This document shows, piece after piece, positions 33,446 through 45,916 of a stretch of 64,000 nt of DNA. Source of the stretch: Cinnamomum chago (taxonomy: Eukaryota; Streptophyta; Magnoliopsida; Laurales; Lauraceae). The DNA is taken from the NCBI GenBank assembly GCA_038049695.1, contig CP142461.1, forward strand, positions 30,077,001 to 30,141,000, written 5' to 3'. Positions within the stretch are counted from its first letter, which is position 1. Each line of letters begins with the position of its first letter. Position numbers and translations under genes: made by a program. The notes under the pieces were generated by a model. It was not told the DNA's origin and made no database searches. It saw only the letters and a program-made list of their open reading frames with translations.

Positions 33446-36400
33446 TGTAACGCCCCAATTCCGGATACCGATATACTCGTTCGATTTCCCGAAATTGGCG
33501 CGCTACTTCCCGGAAAATCCGAGAACTTCCAAGATCGTAGGCCGCAGTGAGGTCCAATTTAAAACTTTTTGACCAACATAGTTATAACATTTAAATTGCG
33601 GAAGCATAATGATTTAAACAAAGCGGAAGCAATAGGTATCGATGTATATATATATATATTAAGTATGAGCGGAACATCAGTCTAATTAAAATGATTCAAT
33701 ATTAATAAAAGTTAATACATTTTGAGTCTACCCAACTCACTACAAAGTTTCGCTCAAACCCAAAATAAATGGAGTCCCTCAAAACCCATGTATAAACTCC
33801 TCGTCCTCCGGCTCGACATCCGTGTCGGTCGGGCCCCAAGCGTACTCTCCTGCAACGGGTGCCTCCACTATAGCTAGTGCATCGTCTGGGATCTCAGGAT
33901 CAAGGCCTAAGCACCAATGAATGGGTCAGATCTAAACGATCTGGCAAGTTACAACATACTACTAACACAGAACATATATATCAAAGGAAGTAAAGACGAG
34001 TACATAAATTAAATGAATAGCAAGGGAAATGAACTAGGCAGTTGTGCATTTAAATCATAAGGAATCAGTATAAATAGAAACATCTAAACTACTGTAAACA
34101 AAGTGGCACATTCCCACAAGCTGGAATACCGCTGGATATTATGCCGCGGCCCTCCCATACTGAACACAGTTGCGACGGGGAAATCTCACAGTGCTGGGAA
34201 TAACTAATCCCTCAAATCATCTCATCAACTCGTCATCTCAACACTCCAGATCGGCACGGTATCACACCGTCCGTCTTAACCACACAGCTCATCATGATAG
34301 CTTCACAATACTCAACTAGCTCCTACCGGGGATGATCAGTCCACAGGCTGAGCTTAAATCAACCGAGTGAATGTTCATGCCGACTCGAGAATAACTCTAA
34401 GGGTCTGTGTCTGTCTAGGCTTTGCCTTGCGTGAACAAGGTCCTAACAATATCTCTAAGAGGTCTACACATCTCAATACAGTCTCTGGATCTCATTCAAG
34501 GTCCAGGCCCACTCGTTGGATCCATACCAAGGCCCATCAGTACACGGCCTGGTCTAAAACCGTCCAAACGAGGCAACTAATCCATCTACTACTGATAAAC
34601 AGTTCCATATAATCCATATAACTTAACAGTCCAATAGAAACTACCTCTTCAAGCTAAAGGGTTCACCTCACCACACTTAGGCCCAATAAGGGCCCGCCTA
34701 GACACAGACACGGGTCAATGATCTCCGAAATCACAGTATCGGGTCACCTCTAGATACCCTAGGTTTAGGTCTTCCAATTATGTTCAATTAATAGTAAACA
34801 GCTATTCTAAAGATCTAAGAATGACAATAAATGATAACAGTGAAGTATAAACTTCAATCAGAGAATCAACGGGAAATCCAACGGTCCAACCCTAGGTAAT
34901 GGGCCACGTTAGGTTCAGGTCCATCTCCGGTAATTCGATCTCTAAACGATGTCATTAGTGCCGTAAAATATTGTATTTGGTGCTTAGTTAGTTAATGGCA
35001 TCTAAGACAACTCTTAGAGGTCGAATCATCTTAGATTATCAACCAAAACACTAAACAGTGGTCCCCGCGAGTCAAGGTTGAGCCATACCGTTGACTCGGG
35101 CTTAGGACACTGATAAATACTCATTTGGATGGTCAATGGGCCCCACAACTGATCATATCTCCTAAATGTTGAAAACTGGAACAATCAGTGTTTTCCAGGT
35201 GAACCTGATGTGTGGTGAGCTCGGTTAATCTCCTGGTCGGGAGAATCAACCGAGTGCACTGACAAACCTGAATCAGGCTTCCTGGACAACTTAAATCGTT
35301 TCTAAAGGCTTACAGCGTGTCCGGTCAAACAACCAGGCCTAGTGATTGACCGCATACTCTAAAAACCTTAGAAAGATTGATGATCCAGCTTTAAACACTT
35401 TCTAAATGCTAATTCTAAGTTTCAGGTTGATTTGGGTGTAACCAGACTGAATTTCGGGTGAAAAGCCAACTTTCAGTCATTCCCTGCGAAAACCATGTAT
35501 AACGGGTCAACCTGGGCTAAGCCGGGTCAACCAAATTAATTGAAATGGGTTTTCTGCAAGAAAATGGCTGAAGGCCAATTTTTCCCCAAAATCTTAGTAG
35601 TCTCGGTCGACCAGGATAGGTCCCAGTCGACCCAGACCATAGAAAAGTCAGTCAGCAGAACAGAGCTAACTGGGAGCTGAAAAATCCACTTTTCCAGTGT
35701 TCTCGGTCGACCCAGAACACTGTCGGGCGAGTCCCGGGCGAGTCAGGCCGAATCTGCAGAAATTTAACTGAGGCTCATCTTTTTCAAAAATGCAGTGTCG
35801 CCGGTCGACCGAGAGGGGTCTCGGTCGACCGAGCACACTGAAATTTCAGTCCCAGTTGCATTTCTGCAACTTCTCCGTTTTGACTCCTTTTTCGCCCAAA
35901 CCACTTCCAATCACTTCCAAACTTCACCCAAACACTTCTAAACTATAAACAACTCATAAACCATCCATTAATCACCTTATGGCCCACTGATCTTCCAAAT
36001 GGGGGGTGAAAACCCCCATCCATCAGTGACCTTTCATCCAAAACAGAAAAACAGAGCTCCAGGGTGTATTCTAAGACTGAATTAAACACAAGCATGATAT
36101 TGAGCTACTGAAATCAAGAAATAAACATATGTGTGCTAAGCTAGGAGTATGAGCTCTTGCCTTTTGTAGTGAGAATTGATTTGTAGAGAGAAGAGAGAAA
36201 TAACAGAGAAGATCCAAGCCCCAGCTGTGAAGTGAGGAAGAAGAAGAAGCACAGCTGCTGTAGCAGCTCTTAAGAGTTGTTTCTAGCACAATAACAGCAG
36301 CCTCCAGCACAAAGAAATCTCAGAAGTGAGGGAGAGGAAGTGGAGGGAAAAAGGGTAGTGGCTGTAGCAGTAGCCTAAGTGGAAATTCCAGTAGAATAAC

Positions 36401-37421
36401 AGTAGTCCCGAGAGAATTGAGAGAAGGAAGAAGGGGATATGAAGAGAGATGGCAGCTGCAGTAGCTCCAATGGGTTCCAGCAACAGATTCAGCCCAGCTC
36501 AATAACAGTGACTGGGAAGGGGAAATAACAGAGGAAGAGGAGAGATGAGTGAGATGGGTTGCAACAGCTGCTCCCAGCTGAAATTGAAAAAGAGGAGGAG
36601 CACAGCAACAGAGTGGGTGTAGCAGCTCTAGAGAATGGCTCTTCCAGCACAACAGAGTAAGTGAAGAAGAAGGAGATGACCCAGCAGCAACTCCTAAGAT
36701 GGATTCCAGCAGTAACAGCAGTGGCTTGGGGACCTTCCAGCAGAGTGACAGTATCCCGGGTGGAGAAATGAGAGGAAGAAAATGAAGAAGAGGGTGTAGT
36801 AGCTGTAGCTCCAAGAGGTGGTTCCATCCAACACAGCAATATCAGCCGTTTGGTAGAGAGATTGAGGGAGATGGGAAAGAGGGAGTGGAGAAGAGGAGTA
36901 GTTGCTGGTGGTTTTCTTGGGATGGGGGCTGGGGGTAGTTGTCTTGGGATTAGGGTTTTGGGTTTGCAAGAGTTAAGAGACATTAAATAGGTTTAAAGGG
37001 GTGACTAGTGACTAGTTTAGCCTTAGGGTTTTATGGAAATTAGGTTTAGGGTTTGGGGTAGGCTGGTCATTTGGCTAGAAGGTTCTAGAGAGCACCATTA
37101 GCATAACTAAACCCTCCTAATTACTTAATTAGACCCAACTAACTAAGCCTAGGATTGACTCAAACCCTATTCTAATTAAATTAAACCCAACTAACCCCAA
37201 AACTAACTAAACCAAGCTAGTCTAACTATAACCTAGGGAAATCTAACTAGTCAATCTAATTAGCCCCTAATTAGCCCAATTAATTAGTAATTAACAATGA
37301 TTAGCCATAATTAGCAATAATTAGCAGAGATTAGTAGTAATTAGCCAATAATTAACATAGATTAGGATAAATTAGTCTATAAAATAGTATTTAGAGGGCC
37401 CACCAAGGGTGGGACCTCACA
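33446..37421 (+). mobile_element. Solo LTR, about 4 kb, with 5-bp TSD
   Basis: It begins TGTAACGCCCCAATTCC and ends GGGTGGGACCTCACA, giving TG...CA ends. Exact AACGG duplications flank it at 33441-33445 and 37422-37426. No internal retroviral-type domain or primer-binding site lies between, so it is a solo LTR left by recombination. A length near 4 kb is unusually long. The first 1.7 kb matches 1-1723 in inverse orientation at high identity, so the family is relatively young. Family assignment rests on the ends and length, which suggest a Ty3/gypsy-type plant element; coding sequence is absent. The block 36100-36980 is purine-rich with many repeated CAGCAG-type words, and open frames there are not convincing genes. 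Orientation is chosen from the TGTAACGCC start. Confidence 0.85.
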
Positions 37422-37426
37422 AACGG

Positions 37427-39083
37427 CCTTTGATTATACTGGCAAAAAATTGTTCTTTCTTTCCTTCTTTTTTTCTTTTTACCCTGGTTATGATACATGA
37501 TACTACAGGCTACATGATACCCAACAATGGATACACAGTTTTTAGTCGAAGATTCACGACGATGGCTATCTCCAATGTGAGTTTCTCCTAACCCTAGCTA
37601 GTTGGAAGGATTAGTTACACTTTTTTCTGTGCAGTTATTTCAATAAAATTAAAATCAAAGTAAATCTTGTTACCATATACTTTGTATGATGCAATTCTAT
37701 AAACTAGTCTTGTTGGTTCCTATCTAATTGAAAAGTTTGAGAACTTGTCACATTTCATCATTGAGTAAAATGCCAATTGTTTCAGTTTCATATTTACCTT
37801 TAAGCGCTTCGTTGTCATACCATCTGAACTTTTTTTTTCAGAAATTAAATGTCACCATGATTATCTTTGTTGTCATTTGATTATTGATGGTTCCTTATAT
37901 TGCTTGTACATTTACAGTGATGTTTGTTTTCACTGATCCATGTGTGAGTATTTTCACATCCTAGGTTCTGTTAAACTGAAAGACTATGTATTAAAATTTT
38001 CAGGTATGTTGTTCTATGTTGTTCAAATACCTTTTTGTTAAGATACTTTCATGGGTTGGCGAGTTCTTTGCAGATTTAAAAGGCCAAGCTAAGGGATTAC
38101 TATTTCTATTAAAACCACAGGATTAAGAGTGACTTGGGCACTAGAACAGTTGTGACAAAACGTTCTGCCTGAAGTGCAGCCTGAGATTGTGGTTAGTCGT
38201 GTTCTCTAGTGAGCCAAGTTGACTCTGTTTCAATGCGTCATTGAAAAAAAGAAAGATTTTGGCCAATTTCAATGCAATCTTCTAATTGTTGCATATGCTA
38301 TGTTATTTAATTCTTTTTGTCTTCTTTAGTTACTAATTCCCTTTTGTAGTTTGTGGTCTATGTTGCAATTTGTTATTCACTAAGAAAGAAAGGGTACTAA
38401 TCCTTCTTCTTTAGTTACTAATTCTCTTTAATTCTTGACTCCTTTTTTGTAGAGATTTGTTGGTCATTTTTTTTCAATACTTTCTAAAAACTGTTCCAAC
38501 CCATTTCTCTATATATATTTTTTTGTGTGCAGAAGGAGGATTCTTTGAAAATGCATATGTTAGAAAAGTAATTGGGCGCAAAGAAAGCATTGAAATTTGA
38601 AATTGAACAATTAAAAGGGAAGTTACAAGTTCTATTGGAGGGCTTTTTCCACCTGAAACACCAGACTTGGTAGGTAGACAATTTCGGAGAAGAAACACCA
38701 GACTTGGTAGACAACTTCGGATAAGATTTAAGGCACAACAAATATGATGAGATTGTACCCTTTGGTTTTTGCTTTTATTTATTTTTTGTTAGAAATAAAA
38801 TTGATGAATGTTGTTAGAAGGTTATAAGAGTTTAATGTAATATTTATGGATTTTCAAATATTGTAAGTTGTACATTTGAGCTCAAACTTGTATATATTGT
38901 TGCCAGCTCAAAAGGTCCCAAGTAGAAACAATCTATATGGGCAAGTGGGTGACATCATGCCATTTAATCTTCTTTGAATTTTTGGGACAAGCAAAATGGC
39001 ACCCATGTGGTGTAAGACTTTAGAATACAAAGACCATGTACCTTTTTATTCTTTGTTCTTCGTATCATCTTTTCACTCCTAAA
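37427..39083. other. Intergenic, nothing but a small duplication
   Basis: A 19-bp word GAAACACCAGACTTGGTAG occurs at 38655 and 38692 (37-bp period). No convincing gene. Confidence 0.45.
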
Positions 39084-39097
39084 AAAAATTTCTTCTT

Positions 39098-39267
39098 TCT
39101 TTTTCTTTTTTGTTTCCTTTAAAGGAAGTTACTCCAACCTTTTGGATCAGAAGAATTTCTATGTGTCAAGGGAGAGTCGGGTAAATTTCCCATCATAGGA
39201 TTTCGAATCTTCAACTTTAAAATAAAAATCATAATCATAAGCCAACTGAACTACCGTCGGAATTTTT
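39098..39267 (-). mobile_element. tRNA-derived SINE, minus strand
   Basis: On the minus strand the head GGTAGTTCAGTTGGCTTATG is an A-box-like tRNA sequence. AAGATTCGAAATCC follows as the B-box, then a body and a T-rich run on the plus strand (39098-39120), which is the A-rich tail. Near-identical flanks AAAAATTTCTTCTT (39084-39097) and AAAAATTTTCTTCTT (39268-39282) are target duplications differing by one base. Confidence 0.78.
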
Positions 39268-39282
39268 AAAAATTTTCTTCTT

Positions 39283-40300
39283 GGACTAATTTTTCTAAAA
39301 GGAGAGAAAAAGATGCTGGGGGATGGGAGTATGGGACAGATGAGGAACTTTTTTACCCTGGACAAGTTGCCCACGTGGGAGATGGCGGGCCCCAGTGGCA
39401 CGCAATGTCCACGGTGTTCATGTTCTGTTCCTTGATCATGTGTGTCGTGACGTGGTCACATGCCGCTAAATGATTTTTACACATGCTAGCCACCACTCGA
39501 TTCCACCCTTTTACAGATTCTCTGTCTTGTTAGCGCTCCACGACATACAAGCCTCTAGCTTGTTAGCTAGCTTGCGGGCAGATGACGTGGGCCTTTGACC
39601 CCATAATGTCAAAATTGCTCAAAATAAATATCTTTTCAATGCATGCAGTATTCCTTAATTTACCCTACTCGAAGTGGGGTGTCAGTGTCACTGTAAGTGA
39701 CTGTTCAATTAGAAATGTAGTTAATACAGCATCTTCGATATTCAATAATCACTTTTGTTATCAAACGCTCAATCTTATAACGAAGCCACGTTGTTTTTTG
39801 GTCAAACTTCGAGGGTGTGGGCGTTTATTAAGTAGTTTGAACTTTCAATAGCGTAAGTCTACTTTAGAGTTTTAATTACTTCTTCAACTAAGGATTTTTC
39901 TAGCATGGAGTTTCACTTCTTCAACGAAGGATTTATGTAAGTGAAAGTCTTCTTATAGTGTAGCCGCTCAAAAAGAACACCCTACCTTTATATGGGATTT
40001 CCTTAAAAATATTAGCAGCCAAAAGTAAATGTCATTATTTCTTTATCGGTAAAGTAAATGTGATGATAGGAAATGAGATTTCTTTAAGTTTTATTCGAAT
40101 AAGTTTTGGTCTCTAAGTTGATAATATGATAATAACATAATTAACAATAAATAAGATTATATTAAAAATATTATTCGTTATAGATCATTTTATGGTGGAC
40201 GACTCTAAGTGGTGCAGTGAGGTCCAAGAAGAAGAGGGCCCCTAATGGACCCCACCAAGGAATCTTTCCCATTAACTCATTAAGTGGTTTCCTTAATTAT
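39283..40300. other. Intergenic, nothing recognised
   Basis: No exon, RNA gene or element end could be supported. Confidence 0.4.
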
Positions 40301-40309
40301 ATTGATTTA

Positions 40310-40640
40310 ATTTTGTTAAGAGAATAATTGATTTGAGTCAATTAGTGTGATATTAGCCATCATTAGGTTGTTTTGATTCTGTTAGAGATTAATTAGAATG
40401 ATTTTAGCAATCATGCATTAATTAGATTTCTCCCTTATTAAGCCATTCCTCTATTATAAATAGAGAGGAGCTTTTAATTGTAATCATGCTATTTGATAAT
40501 AAAGTATTGAGAGTATTGTAGTAAGTTCTTTTTTGGATATTTTCTCCTAAGTGATCTTAGGATTTATATCTAAGGACTCAACCACACCATTGAAGATGCT
40601 AATCTTTCATCGATTATGGTTGGGCTGCACTACTAACACA
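40310..40640 (+). mobile_element. Probable short LTR remnant
   Basis: A TATA box TATAAATAGAGAGGAGC (about 40455-40471) is followed by an AATAAAGTATTGAGAG polyadenylation-type stretch and ends near CTACTAACA. Candidate TGTTA starts lie at 40314 and 40380. The order of promoter, signal and TAACA end is like copia or TRIM LTRs. No target duplication was found, so the boundaries are uncertain. Old and non-coding. Confidence 0.42.
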
Positions 40641-41736
40641 GGTTTCTTTATTAGAGTTTTTGACATATTTTTGATGTGTTGGAAAATTCAGAACATAATG
40701 TGTTTCCTTGTCTCTTGACAATTGCAAATGTCTTATTTGTTTACCATAATTTTATAAATGTCTCAAATTTCAACTAAGATCTTAAGATTTTCAACTCCTT
40801 TTATCTTTTTATAGTGTAAGTGCCTAAAAATTACTGACCTAGTTAGGAGAAGATCAAACTCTCAATTTGATTATTTGGGAATGGATTATCCTCCTGGAAC
40901 CTGAAAGGGAAAGCAAAGACAAATGTCAGAGCCCCTAGCTGCAGGCAGCCGAAGGCACTCCGATGCCTGAGTTAGTTTGGTGACTAAACTGAGGAGTGAC
41001 TGAAAAATAAGAAAGAGTATATGAATATCTCTTCTTGCATACCTTTGGTGGTTTTACCTCATGCATATATATATATATAGGCGTGAGTTTCATCATTAGG
41101 CCAAACCCCTTAGTGGGGGTAGGTGGAGATGGAAGTCTCATCAACCTGCACTTTGCCTCCTCCTGAGTGGGGGTAGGTGAAGATACTGTCCTATCTGTTC
41201 ATGCCTCAATGGCTGCGGATGTGATCGTGAGATAAGACTGACTACTTATCTAGGTCCGGCACCTAGTTTTCCTATCAGCTCGCCGTCGTACCTTTACGGT
41301 AGCACATTTATGGCTGAATGACAGCAGAGACCGAAGTCAGGCTAGGACCGAGACTAAGGTGTGCCCTGCAGATATTTTCACTGGGATGAGTTTTGGGATC
41401 TTTTCAGACTAGCACTTCTGCCGAGCTGAGTAAGATCGAGATCAAGAGTTATCCCGAAATCAAGAAATGCCTCCACACATATAGAATTTATGAATGTTCA
41501 TGAACTAAGAGAAGCATCCACGAATTCCATTATGCATGGTTACCTGGAATTCCATTATGCATGGTTAACTGACTGGAAGTCTCTTAATTCTTGAGTAAAG
41601 AAACAGGCTTCTCCTGGCTTCTCCATATGTGAGAACAAACAGCCACGTTTTACTGTTCCAAGGGTGACAAGTGTTATGGAGAACAAACAGCCACGTTTTA
41701 CTGTTCCAAGGGTGACAAGTGTGTGTTTGCCAACGT
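40641..41736. other. Intergenic with two local duplications
   Basis: A 21-bp word GAATTCCATTATGCATGGTTA occurs at 41522 and 41547. A 43-bp block starting GAGAACAAACAGCCACG occurs at 41631 and 41679. Both lie just left of the CACTA insertion. No gene seen. Confidence 0.7.
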
Positions 41737-42090
41737 CACTACAAAAAAAATGTCTTAATGAGTCACTTTTAAAGTGTCTTAAAAAGTGGTTTGTGTCGCT
41801 TTTTTTATTACTATGCAAGCGTCTTATCTGCCGGCGTCACTAAAAGTTCGTAAAAGCGTCTCAAGAAATACATTTGTTGTGTCAGTTTCTGTTATCAAAG
41901 TGACACAAAAAAATGGTTACTTATGTCACTTTAAACCCAAAAGTGACACTGAAATAACTTAAAAGCGTCACAAGAAAGATAACTTTGTTGTCTCGCTTTT
42001 CAAAAGCAGTGATCAATATGTTGTTTTTGGACCAAAAGTGACACAAGTAGTCATCAGTTGTGACAGTTTCCATAGAAGCGAGATACCATC
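41737..42090. repeat. CACTA left subterminal repeats
   Basis: Dense short words AAGTGACAC, AAGCGTC and TGTGTCGCTTT occur on both strands. These are the usual transposase-binding arrays of CACTA elements. Confidence 0.8.
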
Positions 42091-42542
42091 CATTTTTTTT
42101 AAATAAATATTTCTTTTTTCCCCCTTTTTTGGGACATTTTTTTCACTTTTATGGCCTATTTTTTAAGGATCTGAAATTTCATTAATAGAAACATCAAGAT
42201 CAGACTGATAAAAACATAGTTTATCTGTAAACAACCACAATATGGAAACAAGGAATTTAGAAGCCCTATTGATGCCAAGTATGAAGTGTGACAGATGCGG
42301 AGAAAGGAAGCTCAAAATATAAATGTGCCAAAACAAGAACCAACAAAATCAGGATAAGAAATTGTATTCAAGTCGCAACCTACATTCCTTCAATACAAAA
42401 TACAACATACACCTTAATACACAACTTAACTTTTATATAAATAGAACAATTGGCCAAGAAAATGTCCATCCAAACATCACCAAATTTTTCTTGCAAAGTT
42501 CAGCAACCTCACGGAAATACAGGCCATGTCTCACACTACCTG

Positions 42543-42720
42543 TTAAGCAGGTTGATCTTGGGAAGCAACTATAGCAACATTTTCAATTTCTTCATTTTGT
42601 GGAGCACCACTTGAACAACAAACTACAGGAGAGATGTTGATGCCCACAAACCCAACCATGATGGCAGCACCTCCAATGTAATCCATGAGATGAGGTGTCC
42701 ACAACAGCAGCCATGGGAAC
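42543..42720 (-). pseudogene. Captured last exon of a membrane protein
   Basis: An acceptor TTTAG precedes 42720, and the frame runs to TAA at 42543. The peptide starts FPWLLLWTPHLMDYIGGAAI. It has a hydrophobic helix (about residues 12-32) and then a polar acidic tail ending SQDQPA. It looks like the final helix and cytosolic tail of a multi-pass transporter. The family is not recognised, and upstream exons of the same gene were not found here. Confidence 0.45.
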
Positions 42721-44824
42721 CTAAATCGTGAGCCCTGCCGTTGTTGCTGTGGGTGTTGTTAGGAGAACAGCTTGTGCCCATAAGTAATTGCTCAGTACAT
42801 TATCTAGTAGACCTGAACATCATAGTAGTAACAACACTTTTCAGACTGATATTCTATAACTTAAGCAGAAATTATATATATAGTCAGCATCATCGTCATA
42901 CACAGAAATACAAATGAGAAAACAAGAAGATTTAAGGAAGAACAGGATGACATGTTTAAGAAAAATGGGCTAGAACACAGTAACCTAACCCTGAGATATG
43001 TAAGGAAGCCTGAAAAGTGGGTGAGAACCATGTGGATGTAAATATTTCTAAATCACTGTCAGATTAGGATTCCTTATTTGTTTATTTTTCATTTTTATTT
43101 AGGAGTTTAATGGGTATTTTGTGATCTATATAAGTAGGAAATGTTCTATTACTAGATAAACCGAGCTTCAATAACAAATGTTTGAATTGCTTATCATTCA
43201 ATTGAAGACATGGGTTCTAATAACCTGAACAACGAAAGAAGAGTTGTGAAGTACAATGAATGAACAGATGATCCTGTTGATGTCCATCAATTGGATCCAA
43301 CAAGACATGAAAAAACAGAATCCCAATATCAAAAACTCCCAACAATTATAAATTATAAATTCAAGAAGCAGATGAAGGTGCAAGGTGGAGCATCAAAGAA
43401 AAGAAGGGATTTTCATAGCAAAAATCTTACCTTTGAGTATTCTTACGAGATGTTGGCTCAGTTTTCTGAAAGTAAATTACAACCAAAGCATTGGTCAAAC
43501 TCAGCTATTGATTTAGAAAAAGAAATGAAGACACATATCTTCAGCCTGACAGCTTCCCTTTAGCTACAAATTCAAATATCCAATTTTTTTTTTCTCTGCA
43601 GTGCTGGGTAAATTGCACAAATAGCTTCTAACTACCTGTTCACCAACAACATTCAAAACAGGCATAAGATTGACATGAAAAAGGTAGAAGTTGCCAGGAT
43701 GTGCTATATAAAGCTTAAGACTAATTAATTGTTCAAGAGATCTTAAACCTGGGTGTTATCTAGACTTATCTGGGTTCAATAAAATTACATGCCCAAGTCC
43801 CTTACCTACACAATGGGAAAATTGATCCAAAGCCTCAATGAAACGCCAAACTCGATATCCCCTGACTATATCACCAAGAAAACAAGTAAGAAAGGATAAT
43901 AATTAACTTCAGAATATTAAAAAGAACAAAAAAGAAAAACAAGTCAGAAAAGACAGAAGATGTAATCCAAGAGTGGGTACTATCTTTCCATTCAATTAGA
44001 ACATGCTCAAGAATAAGGCAATTCACTCATATTACGATTGTAGGCTTATATTCTCATTTGGGTGAGTGAAACTCAATTCATTACATATGGGCATGTTTCC
44101 TCATTTGGGTTTGTGAGAGAATAAGATGAGGAAGATTGGGTGAAGTTGTTATACTTAGATAAGCATAAAAACTACTAACAAAGCAAGAAATACTATTACT
44201 TGTGCTAATAGTATCACTCACCTTCCAATGAAGAAACAGAGTGAAGAAACAGGAAACAAATAAAAATCATATTTTTTTTTCTTTGCTTACAGAGAAAATC
44301 TTTGTTTCAGAGGAGGGGCTCTCTTTTTTCTAACTTTTCATACCTCAAGTATGAAATGGAATGCCAAGAAATTCACTGATAACTCAATGTGAGGCACCTC
44401 CTTTATAAAAAGAAACAACCAGAGATTAATCTCTGGCTCTGTAGCAATGATAGCGAGGGACTTGAATGAGTGTGTGAGAGTACTCAACAAAAAAATATAA
44501 GATTGAAAAACAAAAAGAAAACGGCAAGAGGGTGGGGGCTATCATTAGCTCGTGGTCAAGTGGGGACTAAAACACCATACATCCTGCAGTGGATCATCCA
44601 CCAACAGTGATAATATGCAGATAAGGTATTTCAAACAAGTCTTTAGATAACAAAATTGAAGAGCATTGTCAATGTAAACCAATTAATTAAGTATCCATAT
44701 AGATCATAATATTAGATAAAACCAGGTGTAATCCACATTGGTTTCAAATATGAACTTGCAATAGTGACTCAAAAATAAACAAAAACTTAGTTTCAGTACA
44801 CAGGATGAATACAGTCGCAGTTTA

Positions 44825-45001
44825 TCAGGTAGTTAAACCCTGGAAGCGGCAAAACAACAGATCAGAAACTCCTGCATATTCAGTCCTAACTCTTGTGGCA
44901 GTATCCGGGTCGTTGGTGGGGTTGGCCACTATCATATTACTCAGGAGGGATTCATTAGTTATCAACGGCTGCTTTAGTTCATGATGAGATTCATCAGCCA
45001 T
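44825..45001 (-). pseudogene. Captured coding piece, unidentified (58 aa)
   Basis: An ATTAG acceptor-like site precedes an ATG at 45001. The frame reads MADESHHELKQPLITNESLL and continues with ANPTNDPDTATRVRTEYAG to a TGA at 44825. A possible donor (CAGGGTTTAA) lies near the end. The composition is coding-like, but I cannot name the source gene. Confidence 0.4.
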
Positions 45002-45162
45002 AGAACCTAATGTATATGTATGAAATGCGTCAGTAAAATTCTTTCATTACATCTGCAATTTGTTTTCACTTTTCACACTCTCTACTCACTTTTTTTTTTC
45101 AAGGATAGCAAGAAAAATCTGAGAAAAGTATTTCCCAAACTAAGATCAATCAAGAATCATAC

Positions 45163-45244
45163 CACATAGATCATTAACTTTCTTGGCCATTTCCTTAACT
45201 TCCTTCTCGGCTTTCTTTATGCTCGCAGAGTAAGGTCCCAGGCC
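45163..45244 (-). pseudogene. RPT1: Captured exon of proteasome ATPase RPT1
   Basis: An 82-nt exon with AG acceptor and GT donor encodes [20 protein letters not shown] and then KKVNDLCG. This matches the N-terminal coiled-coil region of the 26S proteasome regulatory ATPase RPT1. The AAA+ domain and all other exons are absent. It is an isolated captured exon, not a working gene. Confidence 0.85.
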
Positions 45245-45616
45245 CTGCCATTATTAGAGAAAAAAAACACCCAAAAAAAAATCAAGATTATGATTCAGAG
45301 GCTCTCACTACACTAGCTCAGAAAACAGTAAAGAAAAAGAATGCAGAAAGAACAGAAAATCAAAATCAATGACTCCCTTCAACACTGCATCAAATATTCC
45401 CTGCTGTGTTTCTGAGTTCAAAACAGAGAAGGCTTTCAGAACAAGAAATAAATGAAATCCATAGCTTGTGCAAAACAAGTTTGTCCTTTTTTTGTTGGAG
45501 AATATCATTATAACAACAATACTAACGAAATACCTGCCCAGAAAATCTTACACAAAATTTCTTCACTTAATAATGAGATATAGACAAAGGAGGGAACAGG
45601 AACCCTCAAAGGATAC

Positions 45617-45698
45617 TCCATGAAGTAAATAAGGCCTCCATTTGGACCTAAGCCGAGTTCCTCCATGACATCATCCAAGCATATGAGTTCTCTAATAT
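45617..45698 (-). pseudogene. GPN3: Captured exon 3 of GPN-loop GTPase 3
   Basis: An 82-nt exon encodes DIRELICLDDVMEELGLGPN, then GGLIYFME; the first Asp codon is completed by the last G of the preceding exon. GLGPNGG contains the Gly-Pro-Asn loop that names the family. Donor GT lies at 45616-45615. Joins in phase with 45808-45916. Confidence 0.93.
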
Positions 45699-45807
45699 CT
45701 GAAGGCAAAGAATTCATCAAAAGAATGTACATAGTTTTCAAACAACAGAGTAAAAATTTACAGTTCAGAAGACTTGAGAATAAAAAGGAAATGTAACTAG
45801 TAGATAC

Positions 45808-45916
45808 CCATTGCTACAGGATAGTCAAAGCTCTCTGCTGCAGGATCTAGGTTCACAATATGCATCGTTCTCCGAATGGTTTCACAATGTCGGTACAAAC
45901 TAGAGCAGTAAGTAGA
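45808..45916 (-). pseudogene. GPN3: Captured exon 2 of GPN-loop GTPase 3
   Basis: A 109-nt exon encodes [20 protein letters not shown], then [16 protein letters not shown]. In intact GPN3 it follows the first exon, which carries the P-loop. Here the upstream side is instead a long A run (45930-45953 on the plus strand). So the nucleotide-binding P-loop, and all exons after exon 3, are missing. Intact GPN3 helps RNA polymerase II assembly and nuclear import. Confidence 0.93.

Noticed and set aside
36320-36983. Two 164-residue minus-strand frames
   Set aside because: Within the LTR, low-complexity translation, overlapping frames open at once because of purine bias.
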